Positions 1-11,754 of a stretch of 64,000 nt of DNA are shown piece by piece. The stretch comes from Nomia melanderi (lineage: Eukaryota > Arthropoda > Insecta > Hymenoptera > Halictidae). The stretch is from contig NC_134999.1 of the NCBI RefSeq assembly GCF_051020985.1, forward strand, positions 7,006,001 to 7,070,000, in the 5' to 3' direction. Below the pieces are notes generated by a model. That model was not told where the DNA came from. It worked only from the letters and a program-made list of their open reading frames with translations, and did not search any database. The translations under genes and the position numbers were made by a program. Within the stretch, counting starts at the first letter, position 1. Each line of letters begins with the position of its first letter.

Positions 1-732
1 TCGTGGAGTCCCATCACTGCTAAGTCAAATGGCTACCCTCGACCTTCCTGGCAATTCTGCCCGACGGAATCCAAATTTTCCACTTTGGCAACCTGGTTTG
101 TATAGTCTAAAGTCAATTTCGACCAAAAGTATCCCGAACTTCCCATCGGTCAGCCGGATGTAGCCTTGGAACCTATGAGACCTCGTCCTGGAGTCCCATG
201 ACTGCTAAATCAAATGACTACCCCCGACCTTCCTGGCAATTCTGCCCGACGGAATCCAAGTTTTGCACTTTGGAAACCTGGATTGTATAGTGTAAAGTCA
301 ATTTCGACCAAAAGTATCCCGAACTTCCCATCGGTCAGCTGGATGTAGCCTTGGTCCCTATGAGACCTCGTCCTGGAGTCCCATCACTGCTAAGTCAAAT
401 GACTACCCCCGTCCTTCCTGGCAACTCTGCCCGACGGAATTCAAGTTTTCCACTTTGGAAACCTGGATTGTATAGTCTATGGTCAATTTCGACCAAAATT
501 ATCCCGACCTTCCCATCGGTCAGCCGGATGTAGCCTTGGAACCTATGAGACCTCGTCCAGGAGTCCCATCACTGCTAAGTCAGATGACTACTCCCGACCT
601 TCCTGGCAATTCTGCCCCGACGGAATCGAAGTTTTGCACTTTGGAAACCTGGATTGTATAGTCCAAGATCAATTTCGACCAAAAGTATCCCGACCTTCCC
701 ATCGGTCAGCCGGATGTAGCCTTGGTCCCTAT

Positions 733-1020
733 GAGATCTCGTCCTGGAGTCCCATCACTGCTAAGTCAAATGGCTCCCCCGCCCTTCCTCGCAATTCCGG
801 CCGACGGAATCCAGGCTTTCCACTTTGAAAACCTGGTTTGTATAGCCTAAAGTCAATTTCGACCAGAAGTATCCCGACCTGCCCATCGGTCAGCCGGATG
901 TAGCCTTGGTCCCTATGAGATCTCGTCCCGGAGTCCCATCACTGCTAAGTCAAATGGCTACCCCCGACCTTCCTGGCAATTCAGGCCGACGGAATCCAAG
1001 TTTTCCACTTTGGCAACCTG
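733..1020. repeat. Local duplication, copy 1 (partner 2032-2319)
   Basis: It shares with its partner, at an offset of 1299 bp (7 monomers), a run of private variants: CCTCGCAATTCCGGCC, a GTATAGCCTAAAG variant, GACCAGAAGTATCC, GACCTGCCCATCGG, CTCGTCCCGGAGTCC and GGCAATTCAGGCC. Just downstream the offset changes to 1111 bp, because the 188-bp monomer at 1081-1268 has no counterpart in the second copy. Confidence 0.75.
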
Positions 1021-1080
1021 GTTTGTATAGTCTAAAGTCATTTTCGACCAAAAGTATCCCGAACTTCCCATTGGTCAGTC

Positions 1081-1268
1081 GGATGTAGCCTTGGAACCTA
1101 TGAGACCTCGTCCTGGAGACCCATCACTGCTATGTCAAATGGCAGCTACCCCCGACATTCCTGTGTACTCTGCCCGACGGAATCCAAGTTTTCCACTTTG
1201 GCAACCTGGCTTGTATAGTCTAAAGTCAATTTCGACCAAAAGTATCCCGACCTTCCCATCGGTCAGCC
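1081..1268. repeat. 188-bp monomer subtype (extra 3 bp)
   Basis: The anchors at 1081 and 1269 are 188 bp apart. The unit reads GCTATGTCAAATGGCAGCTA, where the usual form is GCTAAGTCAAATGGCTA, and then GACATTCCTGTGTACTCTG. The same linked changes recur near 1890, 2820 and 51465, and a related form with GGCTACTCTG recurs near 57567 and 59408. It is therefore a scattered subfamily and not a one-off mutation. Confidence 0.8.
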
Positions 1269-1800
1269 GGATGTAGCCTTCGTCCCTATGACACATCGTC
1301 ATGAAGTCCAAACACTGCTAAGTCAAATGGCTACCCCCGACCTTCCTGGCAATTCTGCCCGACGGAATCCAAGTTTGGCACTTTGGAAACCTGGATTGTA
1401 TAGTCTAAAGACAATTTCGACCAAAAGTATCCCGACCTTCCCATCGGTCAGCCGGATGTAGCCTTGGTCCCTATGAGACCCCTCCCTGGTGTCCAATCAC
1501 TGCTATGTCAAATGGCTACCCACGACCTTCCTGGCAATTCTGGCCGACGGAATCCAAGTTTTCCACTTTGGCAACCTGGTTTGTATAGTCTAAAGTCAAT
1601 TTCGACTAAAAGTATCCCGACCTTCCCATCGGTCAGCCGCATGTAGCCTTGGTCCCCTTGAGACCTCGTCCTGGAGTCCAATCAGTGCTAAGTAAAATGG
1701 CTACCCCCGACCTTCCTGGCAATTCTGCTCGACGGAATCCAAGTTTCCACAGTGGCAATCTGGTTTGTATAGTCTAAAGTCATTTTCGACCAAAAGTATA

Positions 1801-1969
1801 CCGATCTTCCCATCAGTCAGCTGGATGTAGCCTTGGGCGCTATTAGACCTCGTCCTTGAGTCCCATCACTGCTATGTCAAATGGCAGCTACCCCCGACAT
1901 TCCTGTGTACTCTGCCCGACGGAATCCAAGTTTTCCACTTTGGAAACCTGATTTCTATTGTCTAAAGTC
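1801..1969. repeat. Single-monomer duplicate, copy 1 (partner 2729-2897)
   Basis: The segment shares CATCAGTCAGCTGGATG, CCTTGGGCGCTATTAGACC, CGTCCTTGAGTCCC, the 3-bp-insert GGCAGCTACC and CTGATTTCTATTG with 2729-2897, at an offset of 928 bp (5 monomers plus 3 bp). Flanking monomers do not match at this offset. Confidence 0.75.
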
Positions 1970-2031
1970 ACTTTCGACCAAAAGTATCCAGGCCTTCCCA
2001 TCGGTGAGCTGGATGTAGCCTTGGTCCCTGA

Positions 2032-2319
2032 GAGATCTCGTCCTGGAGTCCCATCACTGCTAAGTCAAATAGCTCCCCCGACCTTCCTCGCAATTCCGGC
2101 CGACGGAATCCAGGTTTTCCACTTTGAAAACCTGGTTTGTATAGCCTAAAGTCAATTTCGACCAGAAGTATCCCGACCTGCCCATCGGTCAGCCGGATGT
2201 AGCCTTGGTCCCTATGAGACCTCGTCCCGGAGTCCCATCACTGCTAAGTCAAATGGCTACCCCCGACCTTCCTGGCAATTCAGGCCGACGGAATCCAAGT
2301 TTTCCACTTTGGCAACCTG
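2032..2319. repeat. Local duplication, copy 2 (partner 733-1020)
   Basis: This is the second copy of the variant run found at 733-1020. Further on, CGTCCCTATGACACATCG at 2392 matches 1281 at an offset of 1111 bp. The difference from 1299 is 188 bp, so this copy lacks exactly one monomer or the first gained it. Confidence 0.75.
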
Positions 2320-2728
2320 GCTGGTATAGTCTAAAGTCAATTTCGACCAAAAGTATCCCGACCTTCCCATCGGTCAGCCGGATGTAGCCTTCGTCCCTAT
2401 GACACATCGTCATGGAGTCCAAACACTGCTAAGTCAAATGGCTACCCCCGACCTTCCTGGCAATTCTGGCCGACGGAATCCAAGTTTGGCACTTTGGAAA
2501 CCTGGATTGTATAGTCTAAAGACAATTTCGACCAAAAGTATCCCGAACTTCCCATGGGTCAGTCGGATGTAGCCTTGGTCCCTATGAGACCTCGTCCCGG
2601 AGTCCCATCACTGCTAAGTCAAATGGCTACCCCCGACCTTCCTGGCAATTCCGGCCGACGGAATCCAAGTTTTCCACTTTGGAAACCTGGTTTGTATAGT
2701 CTAAAGTCAATTTCGACCAAAAGTATCC

Positions 2729-2897
2729 CGACCTTCCCATCAGTCAGCTGGATGTAGCCTTGGGCGCTATTAGACCTCGTCCTTGAGTCCCATCACTGCT
2801 ATGTCAAATGGCAGCTACCCCCGACATTCCTGTGTACTCTGCCCGACAGAATCCAAGTTTTCCACTTTGGAAACCTGATTTCTATTGTCTAAAGTCA
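2729..2897. repeat. Single-monomer duplicate, copy 2 (partner 1801-1969)
   Basis: It carries the same private variants as 1801-1969, with a few further point differences such as GACAGAATCC in place of GACGGAATCC. Confidence 0.75.
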
Positions 2898-4413
2898 ATT
2901 TCGACAAAAAGTATCCCGACCTTCCCATCGGTCAGCCGGGTGTAGCCTTGGTCCCTATGAGATCTCGTCCTCGAGTACCATCACTGCTAAGTCAAATGGC
3001 TACCCCCGACCTTCCTGTCAATTCTTGCCGACGGAATCCAAGTTTTCCACTTTGGAAACCTGGATTGTTTAGTCTAAAGTCCATTTCGACCAAAAGTATC
3101 CCGAACTTCTCATCGGTCAGCCGGATGTAGCCTTGGCCGCTATTAGATCTCGTCCTGGAGTCCCATCACTGCTAAGTCACATGGCTACCCCCGACCTTCC
3201 TGGCAATTCTGCCCGACGGAGCCCAAGTTTTATACTTAGGAAACCTGGATTGTATAGTCTAAGGTCAATTTCGACCAAAAGTATTCCGACCCTCCCATCG
3301 GTCAGCCGGATGTAGCCTTGGTCCCTATGAGACCTCTCCCTGGTGTCCAATCAGTGCTAAGTCGAATGGCTTCCCCCGACCTTCCTGGCAATTCTGGCCG
3401 ACGGAATCCAAGTTTTCCACTTTGAAAACCTGGTTTGTATAGACTTAAGTCAATTTCGACCAAAAGTATCCCGACCTTCCCATCGGTCAGCCGGATGTAG
3501 CCTTGGTCCCTATGAGACCTCTCCCTGGTGTCCAATCGCCGCTACGTCAAATGGCTTCCCCCGACCTTCCTGGCAATTCTGGCCGACGGAATCGAAGTTT
3601 TCCACTTTGGCAACCTGGTTTGTATAGTCTAAAGTCATTTTCGACCAAAAGTATCCAGACCTTCCCATCGGTCAGCCGGATGTAGCCTTGGTCCCTATGA
3701 GACCTCGACGTGGAGTCCAATTACTGCTAAGTCAAATGAATACCCCCGACCTTCCTGGCAATTCTGCCCGACGGAATCCAAGTTTTGCACTTTGGAAACC
3801 TGGATTGTATAGTCTAAAGTCAATTTCGACCAAAAGTATCCCGACCGTCCCATCGGTCAGCCGGATGTAGTCTTCGTCCCTATGAGACATCGTCCTATAG
3901 TCCCATCACTGCTAAGTCAAATAGCTACCCCCGACCTTCCTCGCAATTCCGGCCGACGGAATCCAATTTTTCCACTTTGAAAACCTGGTTTGTATAGTCT
4001 AAAGTCAATTTCGACGAAAAGGATCCAGACCTTCCCATCGGTCGGCCGGATGTAGCCTTGGAACCTATGAGGCCTCGTCCTGGAGTCCCATCACTGCTAA
4101 GTCAAATGGCTACCCCCGACCTTCCTGGCAATTCTGCACGACGGAGCCCAAGTTTTCTACTTAGGAAACCTGGATTGTATAGTCTAAAGTCAATTTCGAA
4201 AAAAAGTATCCCGACCTTCCCATCGGTCAGCCGGATGTAGCCTTGGTCCCTATGGGACCTCGTCCTGGACTCCCATCACAGATAAGTCAAATGGCTACCC
4301 CCGACCTTCCTGGCAATTCTGCCCTGACGGAATGCAAGTTTTGCACTTTGGAAACTTTGGATTGTATAGTCTAACGTCAATTTCGACCAAAAGTATCCCG
4401 AACTTCCCATCGG

Positions 4414-4797
4414 TCAGCCGGATGTAGCCTTGGAGCCTATGAGACCTCGTCCTGGAGTCCCATCACTGCTAAGGAAAGTGACTACCCCCGACCTTCCTGG
4501 CAATTCTGCCCGGCGGAGCCCAAGCTTTCGACTTTGGAAACCTGGTTTGTATAGTCTAAAGTCAACTACGACCAAAAGTATCCCGAACTTCCCATCGGTC
4601 AGCCGGATGTAGCCTTGGACCCTATGAGTCCTCGCCCTGGTGTCCAATCACTGCTAAGTCAAATGGCTACCCCCGACGTTCCTGGCAATTCTGGCCGACG
4701 GAATCCAAGTTTTCCACTTTGGAAACCTGGATTGTTTAGTCTAAAGTCAATTTCGACCAAAAGTATCCCGAACTTCCCATCGGTCAGCCGGATGTAG
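4414..4797. repeat. Early relative of the 8.1-kb block (two monomers)
   Basis: The two monomers carry GCTAAGGAAAGTGACTACC, CCCGGCGGAGCCCAAG, GACCCTATGAGTCCTCGCCC and GGATTGTTTAGTC. The same pair recurs at 8112-8495 (offset 3698 bp, 20 monomers) and at 10884-11267 and 19387-19770. Confidence 0.8.
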
Positions 4798-5240
4798 CCT
4801 TGGAACCTATGAGACCTCGTCCTGGAGTCCCATCACTGCTAACTCAAATGACTACCCCCGACCTTCATGGCAATTCTGCCCTACGGAATCCAAGTTTTCC
4901 ACTTTGGAAACCTGGATTGTATAGTCTAAAGTCAATTTCGACCAAAAGTATCCCGACCCTCCCATCGGTCAGCCGGATGTAGCCTTGGTCCCTATGAGAC
5001 CTCTCCCTGGTGTCCAATCACTGCTAAGTCGAATGGCTACCCCCGACCTTCCTGGTAATTCTGCCCGACGGAGCCCAAGTTTTCTACTTAGGAAACCTGG
5101 TTTGTATAGTCTAAAGTCAATTTCGACCAAAAGTATCCCGAACTTCCCACGGGTCAATCCGGATGTAGGCTTCGTCCCTATGAGACATCCTCGTGGAGTC
5201 CCATCACTGCTGAGTCCAATGGCTACCCCCGACCTTCCTG
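4798..5240. repeat. Segment shared with 9421-9863
   Basis: The segment matches 9421-9863 at an offset of 4623 bp (25 monomers). Shared variants include CTCTCCCTGGTGTCC, GGAGCCCAAGTTTTCTAC, TTAGGAAACC, CCCACGGGTCA and GACATCCTCG. Because the preceding monomers match at a 20-monomer offset, an exchange of 5 monomers separates the two relationships. Confidence 0.75.
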
Positions 5241-6569
5241 GCAATTCTGCCCGACGGAATCCAAGTTTTGCACTTTGGAAACCTGGATTGTATTGTCTAA
5301 AGTCAATTTCGACCAAAAGTATCCCGACCGTCCCATCGGTCAGCCGGATGTAGTCTTCGTCCCTATGAGACATCGTCCTATAGTCCCATCACTGCTAAGT
5401 CAAAGAGCTACCCCCGACCTTCCTTGCAATTCTGCCCAACGGAATCCAAGTTTTGCACTTTGGAAACCTGGATTGTATAGTCAAAAGACAATTTCGACCA
5501 AAAGTATCCCGACCCTCCCATCGGTCAGCCGGATGTAGCCTTGGTCCCTATGAGACCTCGCCCTGGTGTCCAATCACTGCTAAGTCAAATGGCTCCCCCG
5601 ACCGTCCTCGCAATTCCGGCCGACGGAATCCAATTTTCCCACTTTGAAAACCTGGTTTGTATAGTCTAAAGTCAAATTCGACCAAAAGTATCCCGAACTT
5701 CCCATCGGTCAGCCGGATGTAGCCTTGGAACCTATGAGACCTCGTCCTGGAGTCCCATCACTGCTAAATCAAATGACTACCCCCGACCTTCCTGGCAATT
5801 CTGCCCGACGGAATCCAAGTTTTGCACTTTGGAAACCTGGATTGTATAGTGTAAAGTCAATTTCGACGAAAAGTATCCAGACCTTCCCATCGGTCAGCCG
5901 GATGTAGCCTTGGTCCCTGTGAGATCTCGACCTGGAGTCCCATCACTGCTAAGTCAAATGGCTACCCCCGACCTTCCTGGCAATTGTGCACGACGGAGCC
6001 CAAGTTTTCTACTTAGGAAACCTGGATTGTATAGTCTAAAGTCAATTTCGACCAAAAGTATCCCGAACTTCCCACGGGTCAGCCTGATGTAGGCTTCGTC
6101 CCTATGAGACATCGTCGTGGAGTCCCATCACTGCTAAGTCAAATGACTCCCCCGACCTTCCTGTCAATTCTGCCCGACGGAATCCAGGTTTTCCACTTTG
6201 GCAACCTGGTTTGTATAGTCTAAAGTCAATTTCGACCAAAAGTATCCCGACCTTCCCATCGGTCAGCCGGATGTAGCCTTGGTCCCTATGAGACCTCTCC
6301 CTGGTGTCCAATTACTGCAAAGTGAAAGGGCTCCCCCGACCTTCCTGGCAACTCTGGCGGACGGAATCCAAGTTTTCCACTTTGGAAACCTGGATTGTAT
6401 AGTCTAAAATCAATTTCGACCAAAAGTATCCCGACCTTCCCATCGGTCAGCCGGATGTAGCCTTGGTCCCTATGAGACCTCGTCCTGGAGTCCCATCACA
6501 GCTAAGTCAAATGACTCCCCCGACCTTCCTGGCAATTCCGGCCGACGGAATCCAAGTTTTCCAATTTCG

Positions 6570-6790
6570 AAACCTGGATTGTATTGTCTAAAGTCATTTT
6601 CGGCCAAAAGTATCCAGAGCTTCCCATCGGTCAGCCAGATGTAGCCTTGGTCCCTATGAGACCTCGTCCTGGACTCCCATCACAGATAAGTCAAATGGCT
6701 ACCCCCGACCTTCCTGGCAATTCTGCCCTGACGGAATGCAAGTTTTGCACTTTGGAAACCTGGATTGTATAGTCGAAAGTCATTTTCGAC
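6570..6790. repeat. Monomer type shared with 53558-53778
   Basis: The variants TTTTCGGCCAAAAG, CAGAGCTTCCCATC, CAGCCAGATGTAG, GGACTCCCATCACAGATAAG and CCTGACGGAATGCAAG occur together here and again at an offset of 46988 bp (254 monomers). Confidence 0.7.
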
Positions 6791-8039
6791 CAAACGGATC
6801 CAGACCTTCCCATCGGTCGGCCGGATGTAGCCTTGGAACCTATGAGACCTCGTCCTGGAGTCCCATCACTACTAAGTCAAATGGCTACCCCCGACCTTCC
6901 TGGCAATTCTGCCAGACGGAATCCAAGTTTTGCACTTTGGAAACCTGGATTGTATAGTCAAAAGTCAATTTCGACCAAAAGTATCCCGACCCTCCCATCG
7001 GTCAGCCGGATGTAGCCTTGGTCCCTATGAGACCTCTCCCTGGTGTCCAATCACTGCTAAGTCGAGTGGCTTCCCCCGACCTTCCTGGCAAGTCTGGCCG
7101 ACGGAATCTAAGTTTTCCACTTTGAAAACCTGGTTTGTATAGTCTAAAGTCAATTTCGACCAAAAGAATCCCGACCTTCCCATCGGTCAGCCGGATGTAG
7201 CCTTGGTCCCTATGAGACCTCGTCCTGGAGTCCCATCACAGCTAAGTCAAATGACTCCCCCGACCTTCCTGGCAATTCCGGCCGACGGAATCCAAGTTTT
7301 CCACTTTGTCAACCTGGTTTGTATAGTCTAAAGTCAATTTCGACCAAAAGTATCCCGACCCTCCCATCGGTCAGCCGGATGTAGCCTTGGTCCCTATGAG
7401 ACCTCTCCCTGGTGTCCAATCACTGCTAAGTCGAATGGCTACCCCCGACCTTCCTGGTAAGTCTGCTCGACGGAGCCCAAGTTTTCTACTTAGGAAACCT
7501 GGTTTGTATAGTCTAAAGTCAATATCGACCAAAAGTATCCCGAACTTCCCACGGGTCAGCCGGATGTAGCCTTCGTCCCTATGAGACATGGTCCTGGAGT
7601 CCCATCACTGCTAAGTCAAATGGCTACCCCCGACCTTCCTGGCAATTCTGCCCGACGGAATCCAAGTTTTGCACTTTGGAAACCTGGATTGTATAGTCTA
7701 AAGTCATTTTCGGCCAAAAGTATCCGGAGCTTCCCATCGGTCAGCCAGATGTAGCTTTGGTCCCTATGAGACCTCGTCCTGGACTCCCATCACAGCTAAG
7801 TCAAATGGCTACCCTGCGCCTTCCTGGCAATTTTGCCCTGACGGAATGCAAGTTTTGCACTTTGGAAACCTGGATTGTATAGTCGAAAGTCATGTTCGAC
7901 CAAAAGTATCCCGACCTTCCCATCGGTCGGCCGGATGTAGCCTTGGAACCTATGAGATCTCGTCCTGGAGTCCAACCACTGCTAAGTCAAATGGCTACCC
8001 CCGACCTTCCTGGCAATTCTGCCCGACGGAATCCAAGTT

Positions 8040-8680
8040 TTGCACTTTGGAAACCTGGATTGTATAGTCTATAGTCATTTTCGGCCAAAAGTATCCAGAG
8101 CTTCCCATCGGTCAGCCGGATGTAGCCTTGGAGCCTATGAGACCTCGTCCTGGAGTCCCATCACTGCTAAGGAAAGTGACTACCCCCGATCTTCCTGGCA
8201 ATTCTGCCCGGCGGAGCCCAAGTTTTCGACTTTGGAAACCTGGTTTGTATAGTCTAAAGTCAACTTCGACCAATAGTATCCCGACCTTCCCATCGGTCAG
8301 CCGGATGTAGCCTTGGACCCTATGAGTCCTCGCCCTGGTATCCAATCACTGCTAAGTCAAATGGCTACCCTCGACCTTCCTGGCAATTCTGGCCGACGGA
8401 ATCCAAGTTTTCCACTTTGGAAACCTGGATTGTTTAGTCTAAAGTCAATTTCGACCAAAAGTATCCCGAACTTCCCATCGGTCAGCCGGATGTAGCCTTG
8501 GAACCTATGAGAAGTCGTCCTGGAGTCCCATCACTGCTAAGTCAAATGGCTACCCACGACCTTCCTGGCAATTCTGCCCGACGGAATCCAAGTTTTGCAC
8601 TTTGGAAACCTGGATTGTATAGTCTAAAGTCAATTTCGGCCAAAAGTATCCAGAGCTTCCCATCGGTCAGCCAGATGTAG
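8040..8680. repeat. Block of ~3.5 monomers, copy 1
   Basis: The run includes GTCTATAGTCATTTTCGGCC, GCTAAGGAAAGTGACTACC, CCTGGTATCCAATCACTGC, GGCTACCCTCGACC and GAGAAGTCGTCCTGG. The same ordered run is at 10812-11452 (offset 2772) and 19315-19955 (offset 11275). The three copies are nearly identical. Confidence 0.85.
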
Positions 8681-9036
8681 CTTTGGTCCCTATGAGACCT
8701 CGTCCTGGACTCCCATCACAGCTAAGTCAAATGGCTACCCCCGACCTTCCTGGCAATTTTGCCCTGACGGAATGCAAGTTTTGCACTTTGGAAACCTGGA
8801 TTGTATAGTCTAAAGTCACTTTCGACCAAAAGTATCCCGACCCTCCCATCGGTCAGCCGGATGTAGCCTTGGTCCCTATGAGACCTCGTCCTGGAGTCCT
8901 ATCACAGCTAAGTCAAATGACTCCCCCGACCTTCCTGGCAATTCCGGCCGACGGAATCCAAGTTTTCCACTTTCGAAACCTGGTTTGTATAGTCTAAAGT
9001 CACTTTCGACCAAAAGTATCCCGACCCTCCCATCGG

Positions 9037-9605
9037 TCAGCCGGATGTAGCCTTGGAGCCTATGAGACCTCGTCCTGGAGTCCCATCTATGCTAAGGAAA
9101 GTGACTACCCCCGACCTTCCTGGCAATTCTGCCCGGCGGAGCCCAATCTTTCGACTTTGGAAACCTGGTTTGTATTGTCTAAAGTCAACTTCGACCAATA
9201 GTATCCCGACCTTCCCATCGGTCAGCCGGATGTAGCCTTGGACCCTATGAGTCCTCGCCCTGGTGTCCAATCACTGCTAAGTCAAATGGCTACCCCCGAC
9301 TTTCCTGGCAATTCTGGCCGACGGAATCCAAGTTTTCCACTTTGGAAACCTGGATTGTTTAGTCTAAAGTCTATTTCGACCAAAAGTATCCCGAACTTCC
9401 CATCGGTCAGCCGGATGTTGCCTTGGAACCTATGAGAAGTCGTCCTGGAGTCCCGTCACTGCTAACTCAAATGAATACCCCCGACCTTCCTGGCAATTCT
9501 GCCCGACGGAATCCAAGTTTTCCACTTTGGAAACCTGGATTGTATAGTCTAAAGTCAATTTCGACCAAAAGTATCCCGACCCTCCCATCGGTCAGCCGGA
9601 TGTAG
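9037..9605. repeat. Block of ~3 monomers, copy 1 of 4
   Basis: The block is marked by CCCATCTATGCTAAGGAAAG, GTATTGTCTAAAGTCAAC, GACCAATAGTATCC, CCCGACTTTCCTGG and GATGTTGCCTTGG. It recurs at 11993-12561, 13100-13668 and 20496-21064. Together with the 8040 block it forms a module shuffled as whole monomers. Confidence 0.85.
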
Positions 9606-9655
9606 CCTTGGTCCCTATGAGACCTCTCCCTGGTGTCCAATCACTGCTAAGTCGA

Positions 9656-9840
9656 ATGGCTACCCCCGACCTTCCTGGTAATTCTGCCCGACGGAGCCCA
9701 AGTTTTCTACTTAGGAAACCTGGTTTGTATAGTCTAAAGTCAATTTCGACCAAAAGTATCCCGAACTTCCCACGGGTCAGCCGGATGTAGGCTTCGTCCC
9801 TATGAGACATCCTCGCGGAGTCCCATCACTGCTAAGTCAA
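9656..9840. repeat. Single-monomer tandem duplication, first copy
   Basis: Read by eye, this 185-bp segment is identical to the next one, 9841-10025, including its private variants CCTGGTAATTCTG, GGAGCCCAAG, TTAGGAAACC, CCCACGGGTCAG, GTAGGCTTCG and CATCCTCGCGGAG. Adjacent monomers elsewhere usually differ at many positions. Confidence 0.85.
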
Positions 9841-10025
9841 ATGGCTACCCCCGACCTTCCTGGTAATTCTGCCCGACGGAGCCCAAGTTTTCTACTTAGG
9901 AAACCTGGTTTGTATAGTCTAAAGTCAATTTCGACCAAAAGTATCCCGAACTTCCCACGGGTCAGCCGGATGTAGGCTTCGTCCCTATGAGACATCCTCG
10001 CGGAGTCCCATCACTGCTAAGTCAA
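9841..10025. repeat. Single-monomer tandem duplication, second copy
   Basis: This is the perfect or near-perfect adjacent copy of 9656-9840. It ends where the sequence switches to GTCAAATAGCTACC and CCTTGCAATTCTGG. Confidence 0.85.
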
Positions 10026-11754
10026 ATAGCTACCCCCGACCTTCCTTGCAATTCTGGCCGACGGAATCCAAGTTTTCCACTTTGGAAACCTGGATTGTAT
10101 AGTCAAAAGTCAATTTCGACCAAAAGTATCCCGACCCTCCCATCGGTCAGCCGGATGTAGCCTTGGTCCCTATGAGACCTCGTCCTGGAGTCCCATCACA
10201 GCTAAGTCAAATGACTCCCCCGACCTTCCTGGCAATTCCGGCCGACGGAATCCAAGTTTTCCACTTTCGAAACCTGGTTTGTATAGTCTAAAGTCACTTT
10301 CGACCAAAAGTATTCCGACCCTCCCACCGGTCAGCCGGATGTAGCCTTTGTCCCTATGAGACCTCTCCCTGGTGTCCAATTACTGCAATGTCAAAGGACT
10401 CCCCGGACCTTCCTGGCAATTCTGGCGGACGGAATCCAAGTTTTCCACTTTGGAAACCTGGATTGTATAGTCTAAAGTCAATTTCGACCAAAAGTATCCC
10501 GAACTTCCCATCGGTCAGCCGGATGTCGCCTTGGTCCCTATGAGACCTCGTCCTGGAGTCCCGTCACAGCTAAGTCAAATGACTCCCCCGACCTTCCTGG
10601 CAATTCCGGCCGACGGAATCCAAGTTTTCCACTTTCGAAACCTGGTTTGTATAGTCTAAAGTCACTTTCGACCAAAAGTATCCCGACCTTCCCATCGGTC
10701 AGCCGGATGTAGCCTTCGTCCCTATGAGACATGGTCCTGGAGTCCCATCACTGCTAAGTCAAATGGCTACCCCCGACCTTCCTGGCAATTCTGCCCGACG
10801 GAATCCAAGTTTTGCACTTTGGAAACCTGGATTGTATAGTCTATAGTCATTTTCGGCCAAAAGTATCCAGAGCTTCCCATCGGTCAGCCGGATGTAGCCT
10901 TGGAGCCTATGAGACCTCGTCCTGGAGTCCCATCACTGCTAAGGAAAGTGACTACCCCCGACCTTCCTGGCAATTCTGCCCGGCGGAGCCCAAGTTTTCG
11001 ACTTTGGAAACCTGGTTTGTATAGTCTAAAGTCAACTTCGACCAATAGTATCCCGACCTTCCCATCGGTCAGCCGGATGTAGCCTTGGACCCTATGAGTC
11101 CTCGCCCTGGTATCCAATCACTGCTAAGTCAAATGGCTACCCTCGACCTTCCTGGCAATTCTGGCCGACGGAATCCAAGTTTTCCACTTTGGAAACCTGG
11201 ATTGTTTAGTCTAAAGTCAATTTCGACCAAAAGTATCCCGAACTTCCCATCGGTCAGCCGGATGTAGCCTTGGAACCTATGAGAAGTCGTCCTGGAGTCC
11301 CATCACTGCTAAGTCAAATGGCTACCCACGACCTTCCTGGCAATTCTGCCCGACGGAATCCAAGTTTTGCACTTTGGAAACCTGGATTGTATAGTCTAAA
11401 GTCAATTTCGGCCAAAAGTATCCAGAGCTTCCCATCGGTCAGCCAGATGTAGCTTTGGTCCCTATGAGACCTCGTCCTGGACTCCCATCACAGCTAAGTC
11501 AAATGGCTACCCCCGACCTTCCTGGCAATTTTGCCCTGACGGAATGCAAGTTTTGCACTTTGGAAACCTGGATTGTATAGTCTAAAGTCAATTTCGACCA
11601 AAAGAATCCCGACCTTCCCATCGGTAAGCCGGATGTCGCCTTGGTCCCTATGAGACCTCGTCCTGGAGTCCCATCACAGCAAAGTCAAATGACTCCCCCG
11701 ACCTTCCTGGCAATTCCGGCCGACGGAATCCAAGTTTTGCACTTTGGAAACCTG

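Larger units (their letters stand above)
1..8030. repeat. Left divergent monomer region
   Basis: There are about 43 monomers here. Neighbours differ at many positions and no multi-kilobase HOR runs through the region. It mixes subfamilies with GGTCCC, GGAACC and CGTCCC after GCCTT. Short internal duplications and segments shared with later blocks are listed separately. No gene or unique sequence is present. The left end of the array lies outside the window. Confidence 0.85.
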
